A DNA stretch of 64,000 nucleotides from an uncultured Thermomicrobia bacterium (GCA_937968015.1 CALBSO010000023.1:1-64000), one strand, 5' to 3'. Positions 16,921 to 26,514 are shown, counted from the stretch's first letter. Translations and numbers: made by a program. Notes: generated from the sequence alone by a model not told the origin.

Positions 16921-17924
16921 AGGTCGGAATCCTCAGTTTTGCCCACGTACACGCCCAGGGATATGCGCGATGTCTGGCGGCGATGCCGGATATCGAGCTC
17001 GTCGCCATCGCCGACGACGACGAGACGCGAGGGGCGACGGCGGTCGCACAATTCGGCGGGGAATGGTACGCCGATTACCGCGACCTGCTCGCACATGACG
17101 ATCTTGCGGCGGTGATCATCTCATCGCCGAATGCGTTGCACCGGGAGATGGTCCTCGCCGCCGCCGCTGCGGGAAAGCATGTCCTGTGTGAAAAGCCCCT
17201 GGCTACCACGCGCCCCGATGCCTTGGCGATGATCGAGGGGTGCCGGGCGCATGGCGTCCGGCTGATGACTGCCTTCCCAATGCGCTTCAGCCCCCCCGTG
17301 CTCGCGTTGCGCACGGCGGTTCAGGCGGGCGAAGTCGGCACGCCGCGCGCCGTGATGGCGACGAACCACGGAACGATGCCGCCTGGCTGGTTTTCCGACC
17401 CCGCGCTCGCGGGCGGTGGCGCCGTGATGGACCACACTGTCCACGTCGCTGACCTGCTGCGGTGGATTTTCGGCTGCGAGATCACGCGCGTGTACGCGGA
17501 GGTGGACACGCGCATCCATCCCGGTATCCCGACGGATGATGTTGCACTACTCCTGATGGAACTTGAGAATGGAATGTTTGCCAGCCTCGACCCGAGTTGG
17601 GCGCGCCCCGCGACGTGGCCGACCTGGGGTGGGCTGACAATGGACGTGGTCGGTGATCGCGGCGTCGTGGCGATGAATGCCTTCAACCAGACCTTACAAC
17701 GCTACGACGACCGTGCCGGACGCTACAGCCTCATACCGTGGGTGGAGGGTGGCGACCCCGCGATGCTCCGCGCCTTCTTCGACGCCATCGAGCACGATGC
17801 GGAGCCGCCGATAACGGGCGAGGATGGATTGCATGCGATGGAGGTGGCGCTGTGCGCATATGAGTCCGCCAAGCGGCACGAGCCGGTCGCGTGCCCCGGT
17901 GTGCTGGCGGGAGCGGCGGCATGA
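16917..17924 (+). CDS. Gfo/Idh/MocA-family oxidoreductase (2)
   Basis: Second paralogue, 335 aa, overlapping the first by ATGA. The nucleotide-binding N-terminus is unusual: VGILSFAHVHAQGY replaces the Gly-rich loop (GxGxxG), keeping only partial similarity. The catalytic-lysine motif CEKPLA and the MDHTVHVADLLRW motif (His at the active site) are present. Loss of the classical glycine pattern occurs in some family members, so cofactor binding may differ. It probably acts on an intermediate of the same pathway as its neighbours. Confidence 0.85.
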   Translation: MKVGILSFAHVHAQGYARCLAAMPDIELVAIADDDETRGATAVAQFGGEWYADYRDLLAHDDLAAVIISSPNALHREMVLAAAAAGKHVLCEKPLATTRPDALAMIEGCRAHGVRLMTAFPMRFSPPVLALRTAVQAGEVGTPRAVMATNHGTMPPGWFSDPALAGGGAVMDHTVHVADLLRWIFGCEITRVYAEVDTRIHPGIPTDDVALLLMELENGMFASLDPSWARPATWPTWGGLTMDVVGDRGVVAMNAFNQTLQRYDDRAGRYSLIPWVEGGDPAMLRAFFDAIEHDAEPPITGEDGLHAMEVALCAYESAKRHEPVACPGVLAGAAA

Positions 17925-19000
17925 TTGCCGTCGGTATCATCGGGTGCGGCAACATCGCCGTCGGTTCGTACCTGCCCGCCCTCGCGAGGTTGCGCGACCG
18001 CGTTCGCGTCGTGGCCGTCTCCGACCCCGTCACCGCTCTGGCGGAGCGGGCAGCGGCGTTGGCCGGTGGCGCACAGATATACCCTGGCTACACTGAACTG
18101 CTTACCCATCCGGGCCTCGACGCGGTCTTCAATCTCACGCCCGCACCCATGCATTACACGGTCAACGCCGCCGCGCTCGATGCGGGTATACATCTCTACA
18201 CCGAGAAAACACTTGCGAGTACACTGGACGAAGCGCACGATCTGATTGGCTGCGCGCAGGGGCGCCTCTTCCTCTGTGCCCCCGCGATGATGGTGACGCC
18301 GCGCTTCCGCTGGTTGCGCGAGTATCTGCGCGCGGGTCGCATCGGGACGCCGCACCTCGCGACCGCGAATCTCACGAGCCTCGGCCCCGCGCTATGGCAT
18401 CCCGACCCCGCCGTATTCTACGGCCCCGGCGTCGGGCCACTCGTCGACACCGGCGTCTACTTGCTCCACGCGATTACCGGATTGTTCGGACCCGCGCGTC
18501 GCGTCCAGGCAATGGGCGGGATCGCACACCCCGAGCGCACGGTACGGCTGGGCGAACGGAGCGGGACGCACTTCCGTGTGGAAGCGCCGGACTTAATGCT
18601 TTTGCAACTGGAATTTGGCGAGAACCGTTGGGCGCACGTCGTTTCCAGCTTCGCTGTGCCGAAAAGCAAAACGCCTGTCCTGGAGATTCACGGCACGGAG
18701 GCGAGCGTCAGCATCAGCGCTGTGCAGTGGTTTCAGCAGAATGGGCCGGTAGATGTGTATCACCACGATGAGACCCCGGTCGGCGTGAGCGGCTGGATGA
18801 ATGATGTGCCACTCCCGGCCCGCTCCTCGGTCGTGGATATCCTCGCGGCGGGCACGGAGCACTTCATCGCCTGCCTCGAAGGGGCCGAGAAACCTATCCT
18901 GACACCGGAACACGCCACCCACGTTCTCGAAATCATGCTGACGGCCGGCAGGGCGATGCAGGAGGGGCGAGCAATTGAGCTGGAAACCCGCTTTTCGTAA
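17921..19000 (+). CDS. Gfo/Idh/MocA-family oxidoreductase (3)
   Basis: Third paralogue, 359 aa, coupled to the second by ATGA. It has a normal Rossmann loop (VGIIGCGNIAVG). The lysine motif is YTEKTLA rather than CEKP, so Lys is kept but the following Pro is Thr. The active-site block reads LVDTGVYLLHAITG, where the usual Asp-x-x-x-His pattern is changed to D-x-G-x-Y-x-x-H. Together the three genes could perform oxidation, epimerisation via a keto intermediate and reduction of one sugar-like substrate, as in scyllo-inositol or amino-sugar pathways. Confidence 0.85.
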   Translation: MIAVGIIGCGNIAVGSYLPALARLRDRVRVVAVSDPVTALAERAAALAGGAQIYPGYTELLTHPGLDAVFNLTPAPMHYTVNAAALDAGIHLYTEKTLASTLDEAHDLIGCAQGRLFLCAPAMMVTPRFRWLREYLRAGRIGTPHLATANLTSLGPALWHPDPAVFYGPGVGPLVDTGVYLLHAITGLFGPARRVQAMGGIAHPERTVRLGERSGTHFRVEAPDLMLLQLEFGENRWAHVVSSFAVPKSKTPVLEIHGTEASVSISAVQWFQQNGPVDVYHHDETPVGVSGWMNDVPLPARSSVVDILAAGTEHFIACLEGAEKPILTPEHATHVLEIMLTAGRAMQEGRAIELETRFS

Positions 19001-19009
19001 AGGAGAAAC

Positions 19010-19855
19010 ATGATGGTGAACCTCGCCATCTCGACGTACTCGTTCCGCCGCTCCGCGGGGTCGGAAACGGCACCGCTGACGCTGGCCGCGATGATCGAGC
19101 GGTGCGCCGCCCTCGATGTGCAGGGCATCGAAATCCTCGGCAGAGAATTCGAGGGTATGAGTGTGGAAGACCTGAACGCGATCAAGCGGTGTGCGGCGAC
19201 GCACGGAATCGCTATCGTCTCGGTCGCGGCGAGCCACAACTTCGTCCTGTCCGATCCCGCGATGCGAGCGCAGCAGAGAGACATCGTCGCGAAGTGGGTC
19301 GAAGTCGCGGACCGGCTCGGCGCGCCGTTCGTGCGCGTGCTGAGCGGACGCTGGAACACGCTCGCGAACGTCGAGGACTTCCTGGTGAAGAACGGCGGGA
19401 ACGAGCCGCCCCTGCCCGGCTATACCGACGACGATGCGTACCAGTGGGTTGCGGACGGCTTCAAGCGCATCAGTTATCACGCGGGACGACGGGGGATCAC
19501 CCTCGTCCTCGAAAACCACTGGGGCCTGACCGGCACGGCGGACGGCGTCCTCCGCATCATCGCGGAGACCGGATCGCCGTGGCTGCAGGCGGTGCTCGAT
19601 ACAGGCAACTTCCACTTCCGGCCCGATCAGTACGCGGATATGGCCGCGCTCTTGCCACATGTCGTGCTTGTCCACGCAAAGACCTACCCCGGCGGTGGCA
19701 TCTATTTCACCGCCGACCTCGACTACCCGCGCATCGCGGCGATGCTGCGGCAAGCGCGCTACCGCGGGTACGTCTCTATCGAGTTCGAGGGCGCGGCACA
19801 TCCCGACACCGGGATACCGGAAAGCATCGCCCTACTCCGTGCGGCGTTCGCCTAG
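19010..19855 (+). CDS. Sugar phosphate isomerase/epimerase-like TIM barrel protein
   Basis: A xylose-isomerase-like (AP_endonuc_2) TIM barrel of 281 aa. Metal-binding positions typical of the family are visible: Glu in LVLENHWG, Asp/His in VLDTGNFHF, His in VLVHAKTY and Glu in SIEFEG near the C-terminus. AAAGGAGAAAC precedes ATG 19010 (a second ATG is adjacent). It lies 9 bases after oxidoreductase 3 and probably belongs to the same operon, isomerising a keto sugar produced by the dehydrogenases. Confidence 0.85.
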   Translation: MMVNLAISTYSFRRSAGSETAPLTLAAMIERCAALDVQGIEILGREFEGMSVEDLNAIKRCAATHGIAIVSVAASHNFVLSDPAMRAQQRDIVAKWVEVADRLGAPFVRVLSGRWNTLANVEDFLVKNGGNEPPLPGYTDDDAYQWVADGFKRISYHAGRRGITLVLENHWGLTGTADGVLRIIAETGSPWLQAVLDTGNFHFRPDQYADMAALLPHVVLVHAKTYPGGGIYFTADLDYPRIAAMLRQARYRGYVSIEFEGAAHPDTGIPESIALLRAAFA

Positions 19856-20072
19856 ATCGTCTTGACAGCGACGCGTTGCGATCATTGCGCAGGCGCGGGC
19901 GTTCGCAACAGACTCCAGCAAACCTCTCCCCTACACGATCAGGGCTATCTGTGATGACCTCGGAATGCTGATGGCGTATTGGCGCGGGTCGGTGTTCGTC
20001 GGTATGAGTCTGCCGGATTTCCCCTTGCCCGGAATGCCTCTTGCCGTGAGATCGCAAGGATGACAGGGATAG

Positions 20073-20100
20073 GAGCATCCCGCCGCCCCGTGGGATGCTC
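20073..20100 (+). terminator. Hairpin, possible terminator
   Basis: GAGCATCCC (20073-20081) pairs perfectly with GGGATGCTC (20092-20100) over a 10-base loop. No T-run follows, so it may be a factor-dependent terminator or an upstream regulatory hairpin for the promoter 40 bases downstream. Confidence 0.45.
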
Positions 20101-20138
20101 CGCGTGAATGGAGAAGAAAACTTCCCCCGGCGAGTAGA

Positions 20139-20167
20139 TTGACAGCAGAGAAAGAGTCCACTACGAT
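20139..20167 (+). promoter_or_regulatory. Sigma70-type promoter of the Opp/Dpp importer operon
   Basis: A perfect -35 TTGACA (20139-20144) and a -10 TACGAT (20162-20167) are 17 bases apart. The start of transcription would be near 20174, giving a leader of about 120 bases before the permease start. Confidence 0.7.
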
Positions 20168-20292
20168 GCTGAGCAGGTGAAGGCATAATCGAGCAATGTG
20201 TGCGAGGGATGCGAACACTCCGTCGCGGGGAAGGCGTTTCCCGCGGCATAATGGGCGATTGGGTCTGTAGTGAAGGAAGCACAGAGACCCCT

Positions 20293-21375
20293 ATGGGCAC
20301 CGCCGTCATCGAGGGAACAACCCCGCGGCTATCCACGCACCGGAGGCCGTGGCACGTCCTCGCCGCGCTCGGCGGCAACTATGTCTTCCGCCGCATCGGG
20401 AAGGCCATTTTCACGATCTTTTTCGTCTCGACGCTGACCTTCTTCCTCGTCCGCCTCTTGCCCGGCAACCCCGTTGAGGTCTTTATCCAGCAGCAGGTTG
20501 GCCAGTATGGCTTCAGTTACGAGGATGCGGCAAATCAGGCGCGCTCACTCTACGCGATTGACACGACCAAGCCGCTGCCGCTCCAGTATGTGGACTATCT
20601 CAGCCATGTCGCGCGCGGCGATCTCGGCCAATCCGTCCTCTCGCCTGGCGTGCCGGTGACGCGGATCATCCGCGCGTACCTGCCATGGACGATCTTCAGC
20701 GTCGGCACGGGATTGCTCCTCGCCTTCACGTTTGGCATCGGTTTCGGGATGTTGATGGCGTATCGGCGCGGCTCCGTCCTGGATAACGCGCTCTCCGCCG
20801 TCGGCTCGATCCTGCATTCGATCCCGAATTACCTCTTCGCGATCATGCTCGTCGTCTTCCTCGGCGTGCGGCTCAAGTGGCTGCCAGTGACGAAGATGCG
20901 GGGCGCGCTCTCATCCGGCCAGCATGTGGACTGGAGCCTCGCCTTCTTTCGGGACGCCTTCTTCCATGCCTCGCTGCCGATTGCCACGTACATGCTCACG
21001 GGCATCGGCGCATGGATGCTGCTGATGAAGAGCAGTACCCTGGCGGCGCTGGATGAAGATTACGTGACCGTCGCGCGGGCGCGCGGGCTGTCGAATCGCC
21101 GGATCGCCGTCGCGTATGTCGGGCGCACGGCGATCTTGCCGCTCTTCGCGCAGTTGACTATCGCGGTCGGTTTCGTGGTCGGTGGCTCATTCCTCGTCGA
21201 GCCGATCTTCGTCTATCAGGGCATCGGATATATCCTCTATCGCTCCATCCAGCAGCGCGATTATCCGCTCATGCAGGGAATTTTCCTCATGATAACGATC
21301 TCTGTCGTTGTCGCGAACCTGCTGGCGGATTTGCTCTACAGCCGGCTCGATCCCCGCATCCGCAGCGCGGGATAA
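20293..21375 (+). CDS. Peptide/nickel-type ABC importer permease (DppB-like)
   Basis: Membrane subunit of a complete Opp/Dpp importer, 360 aa from the preferred ATG 20293 (MGTAVIEGTT); ATG 20251 is an alternative. It has an unusual N-terminal extension of about 30 residues before TM1 (IFTIFFVSTLTFFLV). The rest is standard: RLLPGNPVE motif, EDYVTVARARGLSNR ATPase-contact loop, C-terminal LDPRIRSAG. It is longer than the typical 310-330 aa because of the extension and a longer segment around residues 75-105. First gene of a five-gene operon. Confidence 0.88.
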   Translation: MGTAVIEGTTPRLSTHRRPWHVLAALGGNYVFRRIGKAIFTIFFVSTLTFFLVRLLPGNPVEVFIQQQVGQYGFSYEDAANQARSLYAIDTTKPLPLQYVDYLSHVARGDLGQSVLSPGVPVTRIIRAYLPWTIFSVGTGLLLAFTFGIGFGMLMAYRRGSVLDNALSAVGSILHSIPNYLFAIMLVVFLGVRLKWLPVTKMRGALSSGQHVDWSLAFFRDAFFHASLPIATYMLTGIGAWMLLMKSSTLAALDEDYVTVARARGLSNRRIAVAYVGRTAILPLFAQLTIAVGFVVGGSFLVEPIFVYQGIGYILYRSIQQRDYPLMQGIFLMITISVVVANLLADLLYSRLDPRIRSAG

Positions 21376-21388
21376 GGAGACATGGCGT

Positions 21389-22300
21389 ATGGCGCAGATG
21401 GCCACCACCCCCGATACTGTCCCGGCGTCGGTCGTTGCCCGGCCGACGACATCGCGCGGGGCGGCGACGCTCCGGTTACTGTTGCACAATAAGGTCGGTG
21501 CAGCGGGGTTCGCGATCTTTCTCTTCTTCGTCCTTCTGGCGATCTTCGGCCCACTCATCGTCTCCGGCGACACGACGACGAACCTCACGCAGATTTACCA
21601 GGCGCCGTCATCCCGGCACATCTTCGGAACCGACTATGAGGGGCGCGATGTGCTCGTGCAGATCGTGCGCGGCGGGCGGAGCATCATGATCGTCGGCGCG
21701 CTCGCTGCCCTGCTTTCCACCGCGATTGCCGTGACCTTCGGGGCGCTCAGCGCCTTCATCGGCGGCTGGCTCGATTCACTGATCCTCACCGTCGCGGATG
21801 TGGTCCTGACAATTCCCTACATCATCCTCCTTGGCGTCCTCGCGGCATTCATCAAGCTGAGCAGCCCGATCCTGCTCGCCTTCATCATCGCGGCGGTTTC
21901 GTGGCCGACGCTCCTGCGCGCGGTGCGGGCGCAGGTCCTCTCGTTGAAGGAGCGGGAGTATATCGAGGCCGCGCGGATGCTGGACCTCGGCACGCCGTAT
22001 ATCATCTTCCGTGAAGTGATCCCAAATATGATGAGTTACATCGTCATCAACTTCGTGATCGCCATGACGAGCGCGATCTATGGCCAGATCATCCTCTATT
22101 TCCTCGGCCTCGTACCCCTCGCGGGCGACAACTGGGGGCTGATGATCAACCTCGCCTATACGCGCGGCGCGCTCTTCTTCCGCAACAGCCTCTGGTACAT
22201 CCTCTCGCCGATCCTCGCGATCTCGCTCCTGCAACTCTCGCTCGTGATGATTTCCCGGTCGCTGGAAGAGATTTTCAACCCACGACTCAGGGAGGGGTAG
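21389..22300 (+). CDS. Peptide/nickel-type ABC importer permease (DppC-like)
   Basis: Second membrane subunit, 303 aa. OppC_N region with TM1 (residues 45-65), the IFGTDYEGRDVLVQ motif and a BPD_transp_1 domain with REYIEAARMLDLGTP are visible. It ends FNPRLREG. I chose ATG 21389 (MAQMATTPD): AAGGAGA lies 8 bases upstream, while the nearer ATG at 21382 is out of frame. The gene follows the first permease by 13 bases. Confidence 0.9.
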   Translation: MAQMATTPDTVPASVVARPTTSRGAATLRLLLHNKVGAAGFAIFLFFVLLAIFGPLIVSGDTTTNLTQIYQAPSSRHIFGTDYEGRDVLVQIVRGGRSIMIVGALAALLSTAIAVTFGALSAFIGGWLDSLILTVADVVLTIPYIILLGVLAAFIKLSSPILLAFIIAAVSWPTLLRAVRAQVLSLKEREYIEAARMLDLGTPYIIFREVIPNMMSYIVINFVIAMTSAIYGQIILYFLGLVPLAGDNWGLMINLAYTRGALFFRNSLWYILSPILAISLLQLSLVMISRSLEEIFNPRLREG

Positions 22301-22303
22301 CAG

Positions 22304-23380
22304 ATGCTGCGTGATCGCGTCACTTCACCCACCAAGACCTCGCCGGCCGGGGAGCGGTTGGAGGAGGGAATCGTCCTCGCCGTTCAGGACCTCTGGGTGG
22401 AGTACCGCACGCGAGCGGGCATGATGCAGGCTGTCCGCGGCGTGACGTTCGATGTGCGGGCGGGTGAATCCATCGCGCTGATCGGGGAGAGTGGTTCGGG
22501 CAAGTCCACACTGGGGCTTGCGCTGCTCGGCTTACTCGCCCGCACAGCGCGCGTGGCGCAGGGCGCTGCCCGCTTCCGCACGAAGGACGGCGACACGCTC
22601 AACCTGCTCGCGCTTCATAATGAGCAGATGCGCCGGTTCCGCTGGCAGGAATGCGCGATGGTCTTCCAGTCCGCGCTCAACGCGCTCAACCCCGTGCTGC
22701 GCGTCGCGGATCACTTCCAGGACACCGCCCGCGCGCACGGGCAGCGTGAGGATGCCCGCACGCGCGCACGCGCGGCGGAACTCCTGCGGATGGTGCAATT
22801 GGACCCCGATCGCGTCTTGCCCGCGTTCCCGCACGAGTTGAGCGGCGGGATGCGGCAGCGCGTCTCGATCGCCCTCGGCCTCCTGTTGGAACCGCAACTC
22901 CTGATCCTCGACGAACCGACGACCGCGCTCGACATCCTCACGCAGCGGATGATTATTGATGTCATTCGCGCCCTGCGGCAGCGTCTCCAGTTCACCATGC
23001 TCTTCATCTCGCACGACCTATCGCTGGCCGCCGAACTCGCGGACCGTGTGGCAACGATGTATGCCGGGCAGATCGTCGAGATCGGCCCCGTGCGCGAGGT
23101 GTTCTACGCGCCGAAGCATCCCTACACCGTCGGTCTCCTCGATGCCGTTCCGCCCATCGCGGGCGACGAATTTACGCCACTCACCTCGATCCCCGGTTCG
23201 CCGCCGAACCTGCTCGATATTCCGCCGGGCTGTCCCTTCCATCCCCGCTGCCGATATGCGACGGAGATCTGCGCGCGGCAGGCGCCACCCCTCGAACGCG
23301 TGGCGGAGGATCATTACACGGCCTGTTTCCATCACGACCAGGTGGATCGGAACCGACCGTTTGCGGGTGGAACGCAATGA
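22304..23380 (+). CDS. Peptide ABC importer ATP-binding protein (DppD-like)
   Basis: One of two ATPases that power the importer. The 358-aa protein shows Walker A GESGSGKST, the Q-loop in CAMVFQSALNALNP, signature ELSGGMRQRVS, Walker B LLILDEPTTALD and the H-loop ISHDLS. The C-terminal oligo_HPY extension includes GCPFHPRC and further cysteines (TEIC, TACF), the usual DppD/OppD pattern. It lies 3 bases after the permease and overlaps the next ATPase by ATGA. Confidence 0.92.
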   Translation: MLRDRVTSPTKTSPAGERLEEGIVLAVQDLWVEYRTRAGMMQAVRGVTFDVRAGESIALIGESGSGKSTLGLALLGLLARTARVAQGAARFRTKDGDTLNLLALHNEQMRRFRWQECAMVFQSALNALNPVLRVADHFQDTARAHGQREDARTRARAAELLRMVQLDPDRVLPAFPHELSGGMRQRVSIALGLLLEPQLLILDEPTTALDILTQRMIIDVIRALRQRLQFTMLFISHDLSLAAELADRVATMYAGQIVEIGPVREVFYAPKHPYTVGLLDAVPPIAGDEFTPLTSIPGSPPNLLDIPPGCPFHPRCRYATEICARQAPPLERVAEDHYTACFHHDQVDRNRPFAGGTQ

Positions 23381-24414
23381 ATGACCCCCTTTTGGCCTTC
23401 GAGTCTGTCCGTCGCGAGTTCGTCACCCGACGTGGCCGGATCCACGCCGTGGATGACATCTCGCTCGCGATCGAGCAGGGGGAGATCCTCTGTCTCGTCG
23501 GCGAGAGCGGGAGCGGCAAGACGACAATGGCGCGGATGGCGGCGGGGTTGCTGCGACCGACGAGTGGGGTCGTGCGCTACGCGGGGCGCGATCTGAGCGC
23601 GATGACGAAGGCGGAGACGAAGACGTACCGCCGCGCCGTCCAGATCGTCCATCAGGACCCGTACGCCTCGTTGAATCCCGTGCATACGATCGGGGAGACG
23701 CTGCGCGCGCCGCTTCTCCACCACCATCTCGTGCGCGGGCGGCGGCAGGCGGATGATCGCGCGGCAGAATTGCTCAGCCAGGTGGAGCTCACGCCGCCGG
23801 AGAACTTCCTGACGAAGCATCCCCACCAGTTGAGCGGCGGCCAGCGGCAGCGCGTCTCGATCGCGCGGGCGCTCGCGCTCAACCCGCGCATCATCATCGC
23901 CGACGAGGCGGTCTCGATGGTGGATGTCTCGATCCGCGTCAGCCTTCTCAACACGATGCTCCGGCTCCGCGACGAATTGGGCGTCACGTTCCTCTTCATC
24001 ACCCACGATCTCGCGGTCGTCAAGTATTTCGCGTGGGAGGGGAACGTCGGCGTGATGTACGTCGGGAATCTGGTCGAGTATGGGCGGACGCCGCAGGTGA
24101 TCGGCACACCATTGCACCCGTACACGCGGGCGCTCATCGCGGCGATCCCGGAAGCGGACCCGGACATGACACAGGCGAAAGAAAAATTGCAACTGCGGAG
24201 CATCGAAATCCCGAACCTGCTCGCCCTTCCCACCGGTTGCGTCTTCCATCCGCGCTGCCCTTTGTTCGTGCCGGGCCTCTGTGACAGCGTGGCGCCCGTC
24301 TTCATGGATGTGGGGGAAGGGCGGGATGTGGCCTGCCACGTTGTGGCGCGGGAACGCGGCAGGATTGCCATGGATGACGCGGCGGGATGCGCGGGCGAGC
24401 GTGCGACGGCATGA
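23377..24414 (+). CDS. Peptide ABC importer ATP-binding protein (DppF-like)
   Basis: The second ATPase, 345 aa. Walker A GESGSGKTT, Q-loop QIVHQDPYASLNP, signature QLSGGQRQRVS, Walker B IIIADEAVSMVD and H-loop ITHDLA are present. Walker B keeps the Glu, but the usual DEP/ALD words read DEA/MVD. The C-terminal Cys-rich extension (GCVFHPRCP) is present. These two are the only ABC ATPases in the window, so they could also serve the three ATPase-less importers; that is inference. Confidence 0.92.
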   Translation: MNDPLLAFESVRREFVTRRGRIHAVDDISLAIEQGEILCLVGESGSGKTTMARMAAGLLRPTSGVVRYAGRDLSAMTKAETKTYRRAVQIVHQDPYASLNPVHTIGETLRAPLLHHHLVRGRRQADDRAAELLSQVELTPPENFLTKHPHQLSGGQRQRVSIARALALNPRIIIADEAVSMVDVSIRVSLLNTMLRLRDELGVTFLFITHDLAVVKYFAWEGNVGVMYVGNLVEYGRTPQVIGTPLHPYTRALIAAIPEADPDMTQAKEKLQLRSIEIPNLLALPTGCVFHPRCPLFVPGLCDSVAPVFMDVGEGRDVACHVVARERGRIAMDDAAGCAGERATA

Positions 24415-24476
24415 GAGGAGGATCAGTGGGGCAGTGGACCGCAGGCAGTGAGCGGTGGCCAGCAAGCGCACACGCG

Positions 24477-24503
24477 CTCAGCACTCAGTACTCAGTACTT
24501 CAG
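24477..24503. repeat. Heptamer array CTCAGTA
   Basis: CTCAGCA-CTCAGTA-CTCAGTA-CTTCAG in the 105-base gap between the ATPase gene and the binding-protein gene, ending 10 bases before the latter's ribosome binding site (GGAGG). It has the 7-base period shared by other boundary arrays in this window. Confidence 0.75.
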
Positions 24504-24519
24504 AACCGGAGGCACGAGC

Positions 24520-26415
24520 ATGTTCAATGACGAGACGAAACGCATCGGGGCAGTGACGCGTCGCCGCTTCCTCGCCGTCATGGCGGGCGCGGCGGCCGGC
24601 GCGGCCCTCGCCGCGTGCGGCGGCGGCAATGCGACCGACACGCCGAAGGCGGCCGCGAACCCGACGACTGCGGGGGGCGCACCAACGACCGCCGCCGGAC
24701 AGCCGACGAAAGCCCCCGCGACGACGAGCAAGGCGGGCAATAAGGAGTTCCACTCCGCCTGGCCGTATGAGGTGCCCCCGACGGGCAACCTCAACATGAT
24801 CCAGAGCATCGCGCACACGATTATGCAGCCACCGAACATCTACGCGGACCTGATCATCGAGCCGTTCGCCATGTATTACTGGAAAGAGAATAAATGGCTG
24901 CCCCTGATGGCGACGGACTGGAAATTCGTCAATGGCGATACCTTCACGGTCAATCTACGCAAGGGCGCGAAGTGGAGCGACGGCAAAGACTTCACCTCGA
25001 AAGACGTGCTCAGCACCTTCTGGTGCATGCGCATCCTGTCCCAGTCGGTCTGGAAGTATGTGGACAAGATTGACGCGCCGGACGCATATACCGTCAACTT
25101 CCACATGAAACAGCCCTCGACGGTCGTGCAGCGATACGTGCTCCGCACGAACACGGCCTCGGACGTCACCTACGGCCCGTGGGCGAAGCGCGCGCAGGAC
25201 CTCTTCAATGGCGGCAAGACGATCAGCGACCCCGAAGGGAAGCAGCTCCTGCAGGAGTTCACGAACTTCAAACCGGACAGCATTATCGCCAGTGGCCCCT
25301 TCAACATTGACGTCAAGAGCATCACGAACGCGCAGTTCACGATGCCGAAGAACCCGACCGCCTGGAACGCCGATCAGGTGCAGTTCGACAAGATCGTCAA
25401 CTTCAACGGCGAGACGCCGGACATCACCCCGGTTGTGCTCAGCAAGGACGTGGACTACGCCACGCACGGTTTCCCGCCGACGACCGATCAGGCGATGCAG
25501 CAGGCGGGTATCCGCGTCATCCGGCCGCCAGTTTATTCCGGTGGCTCGCTCTTTATCAACTTCGACAAACTGGGCAATATCCTGGGTGATAAGCGCGTGC
25601 GGCAGGCGATGGCGATGGCGATTGATCGCGACCAGAACGCCAAGGTGACGTACGCCAACTCCGGCAAGGGCGTCAAGTACATGACGGGGATGAGCGATAT
25701 CCTCGTTCCCAAGTGGATATCCGACGCGGATGTTAAGACGCTCAACCCGTACCCGTATGATCCGACCAAGGCGGCGAGTATCCTCACGGACCTGGGCTGG
25801 AAGAAGGGCGGCGACGGCGTCTGGGCGACGAAGGACGGCCAGCGTGCCGAGTTCGAACTGCTTACCCCGGCAGAATTCGTGGACCAGTCCACCTCCGCGC
25901 AGAACAGCGCCGAGCAGTTGACGAAGTTCGGCTTCAAGACGGTCGTGCGCGCTGTCACGTACACGCAGCATCCGGTGGATATTGACAAGGGCAACTTCCA
26001 GTTGGCGCAAGCCGGCTGGGGGGCGAGCACGAATCCGCACCCATTCTTCTCATACGACACGGCATTGTTCCTGCACAACACCCGCGCCGTGAACAACGGC
26101 GGCAAGGGGCAGGCCTTCCCCCTCAAGCAGAAGACGGACGTGGCGGGGGATGTGGACCTCGAGAAACTGACGCTCGATTCCGCCGACGGCCTCGATGAGG
26201 GGGCGCAGAAGGCAAATGTGACGAAGATCGCCAGGGTCTTCAATGAACTCCTGCCGATCATCCCCATCTACGAGCGATACGGCAACAATGCCGTGCTCGA
26301 GGGGGTGCGCGTGCAGCCATGGCCGCCGGATGACGATCCGATCCTGCAAAACGCGCCCTACGCGGACGGCATCGTCACGATGCTCATGCTTACGGGGCGG
26401 CTGAAGCCGGTCTGA
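24520..26415 (+). CDS. Family-5 extracellular solute-binding lipoprotein
   Basis: Binding protein of the complete importer, 631 aa. The N-terminus has TRRRFLAV (twin-arginine-like), an Ala-rich helix and the lipobox LAAC, then a Thr/Ala/Pro linker of about 40 residues and the SBP_bac_5 domain (NLRKGAKWSDGKDF near 150). ATG 24520 follows GGAGG. Being last in its operon after a repeat array differs from the other three importers here, where the binding protein comes first. Confidence 0.9.
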   Translation: MFNDETKRIGAVTRRRFLAVMAGAAAGAALAACGGGNATDTPKAAANPTTAGGAPTTAAGQPTKAPATTSKAGNKEFHSAWPYEVPPTGNLNMIQSIAHTIMQPPNIYADLIIEPFAMYYWKENKWLPLMATDWKFVNGDTFTVNLRKGAKWSDGKDFTSKDVLSTFWCMRILSQSVWKYVDKIDAPDAYTVNFHMKQPSTVVQRYVLRTNTASDVTYGPWAKRAQDLFNGGKTISDPEGKQLLQEFTNFKPDSIIASGPFNIDVKSITNAQFTMPKNPTAWNADQVQFDKIVNFNGETPDITPVVLSKDVDYATHGFPPTTDQAMQQAGIRVIRPPVYSGGSLFINFDKLGNILGDKRVRQAMAMAIDRDQNAKVTYANSGKGVKYMTGMSDILVPKWISDADVKTLNPYPYDPTKAASILTDLGWKKGGDGVWATKDGQRAEFELLTPAEFVDQSTSAQNSAEQLTKFGFKTVVRAVTYTQHPVDIDKGNFQLAQAGWGASTNPHPFFSYDTALFLHNTRAVNNGGKGQAFPLKQKTDVAGDVDLEKLTLDSADGLDEGAQKANVTKIARVFNELLPIIPIYERYGNNAVLEGVRVQPWPPDDDPILQNAPYADGIVTMLMLTGRLKPV

Positions 26416-26426
26416 TCGGTACGGTG

Positions 26427-26460
26427 AGCCCCCTTCCCCACAACAGTGGGGGAGGGGGCT
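26427..26460 (+). terminator. 15-bp GC-rich hairpin after the binding-protein gene
   Basis: AGCCCCCTTCCCCAC (26427-26441) pairs with GTGGGGGAGGGGGCT (26446-26460) with one mismatch across a 4-base loop. It starts 12 bases after the stop codon. No T-run follows. The CCCCTTCCC/GGGAAGGGG type recurs at 63191-63215 and, shorter, at 62618-62639. Confidence 0.65.
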
Positions 26461-26514
26461 TGTCCCAGCACAAAATCAGTTCGGTCGGGTTCATGCGTCA
26501 TGTACGATTTCCTC

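Larger units (their letters stand above)
19856..20292. other. Intergenic region with hairpin and promoter
   Basis: No gene is recognised. It separates the oxidoreductase operon from the ABC importer operon and holds the hairpin at 20073-20100 and the sigma70-like promoter at 20139-20167. Confidence 0.6.
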
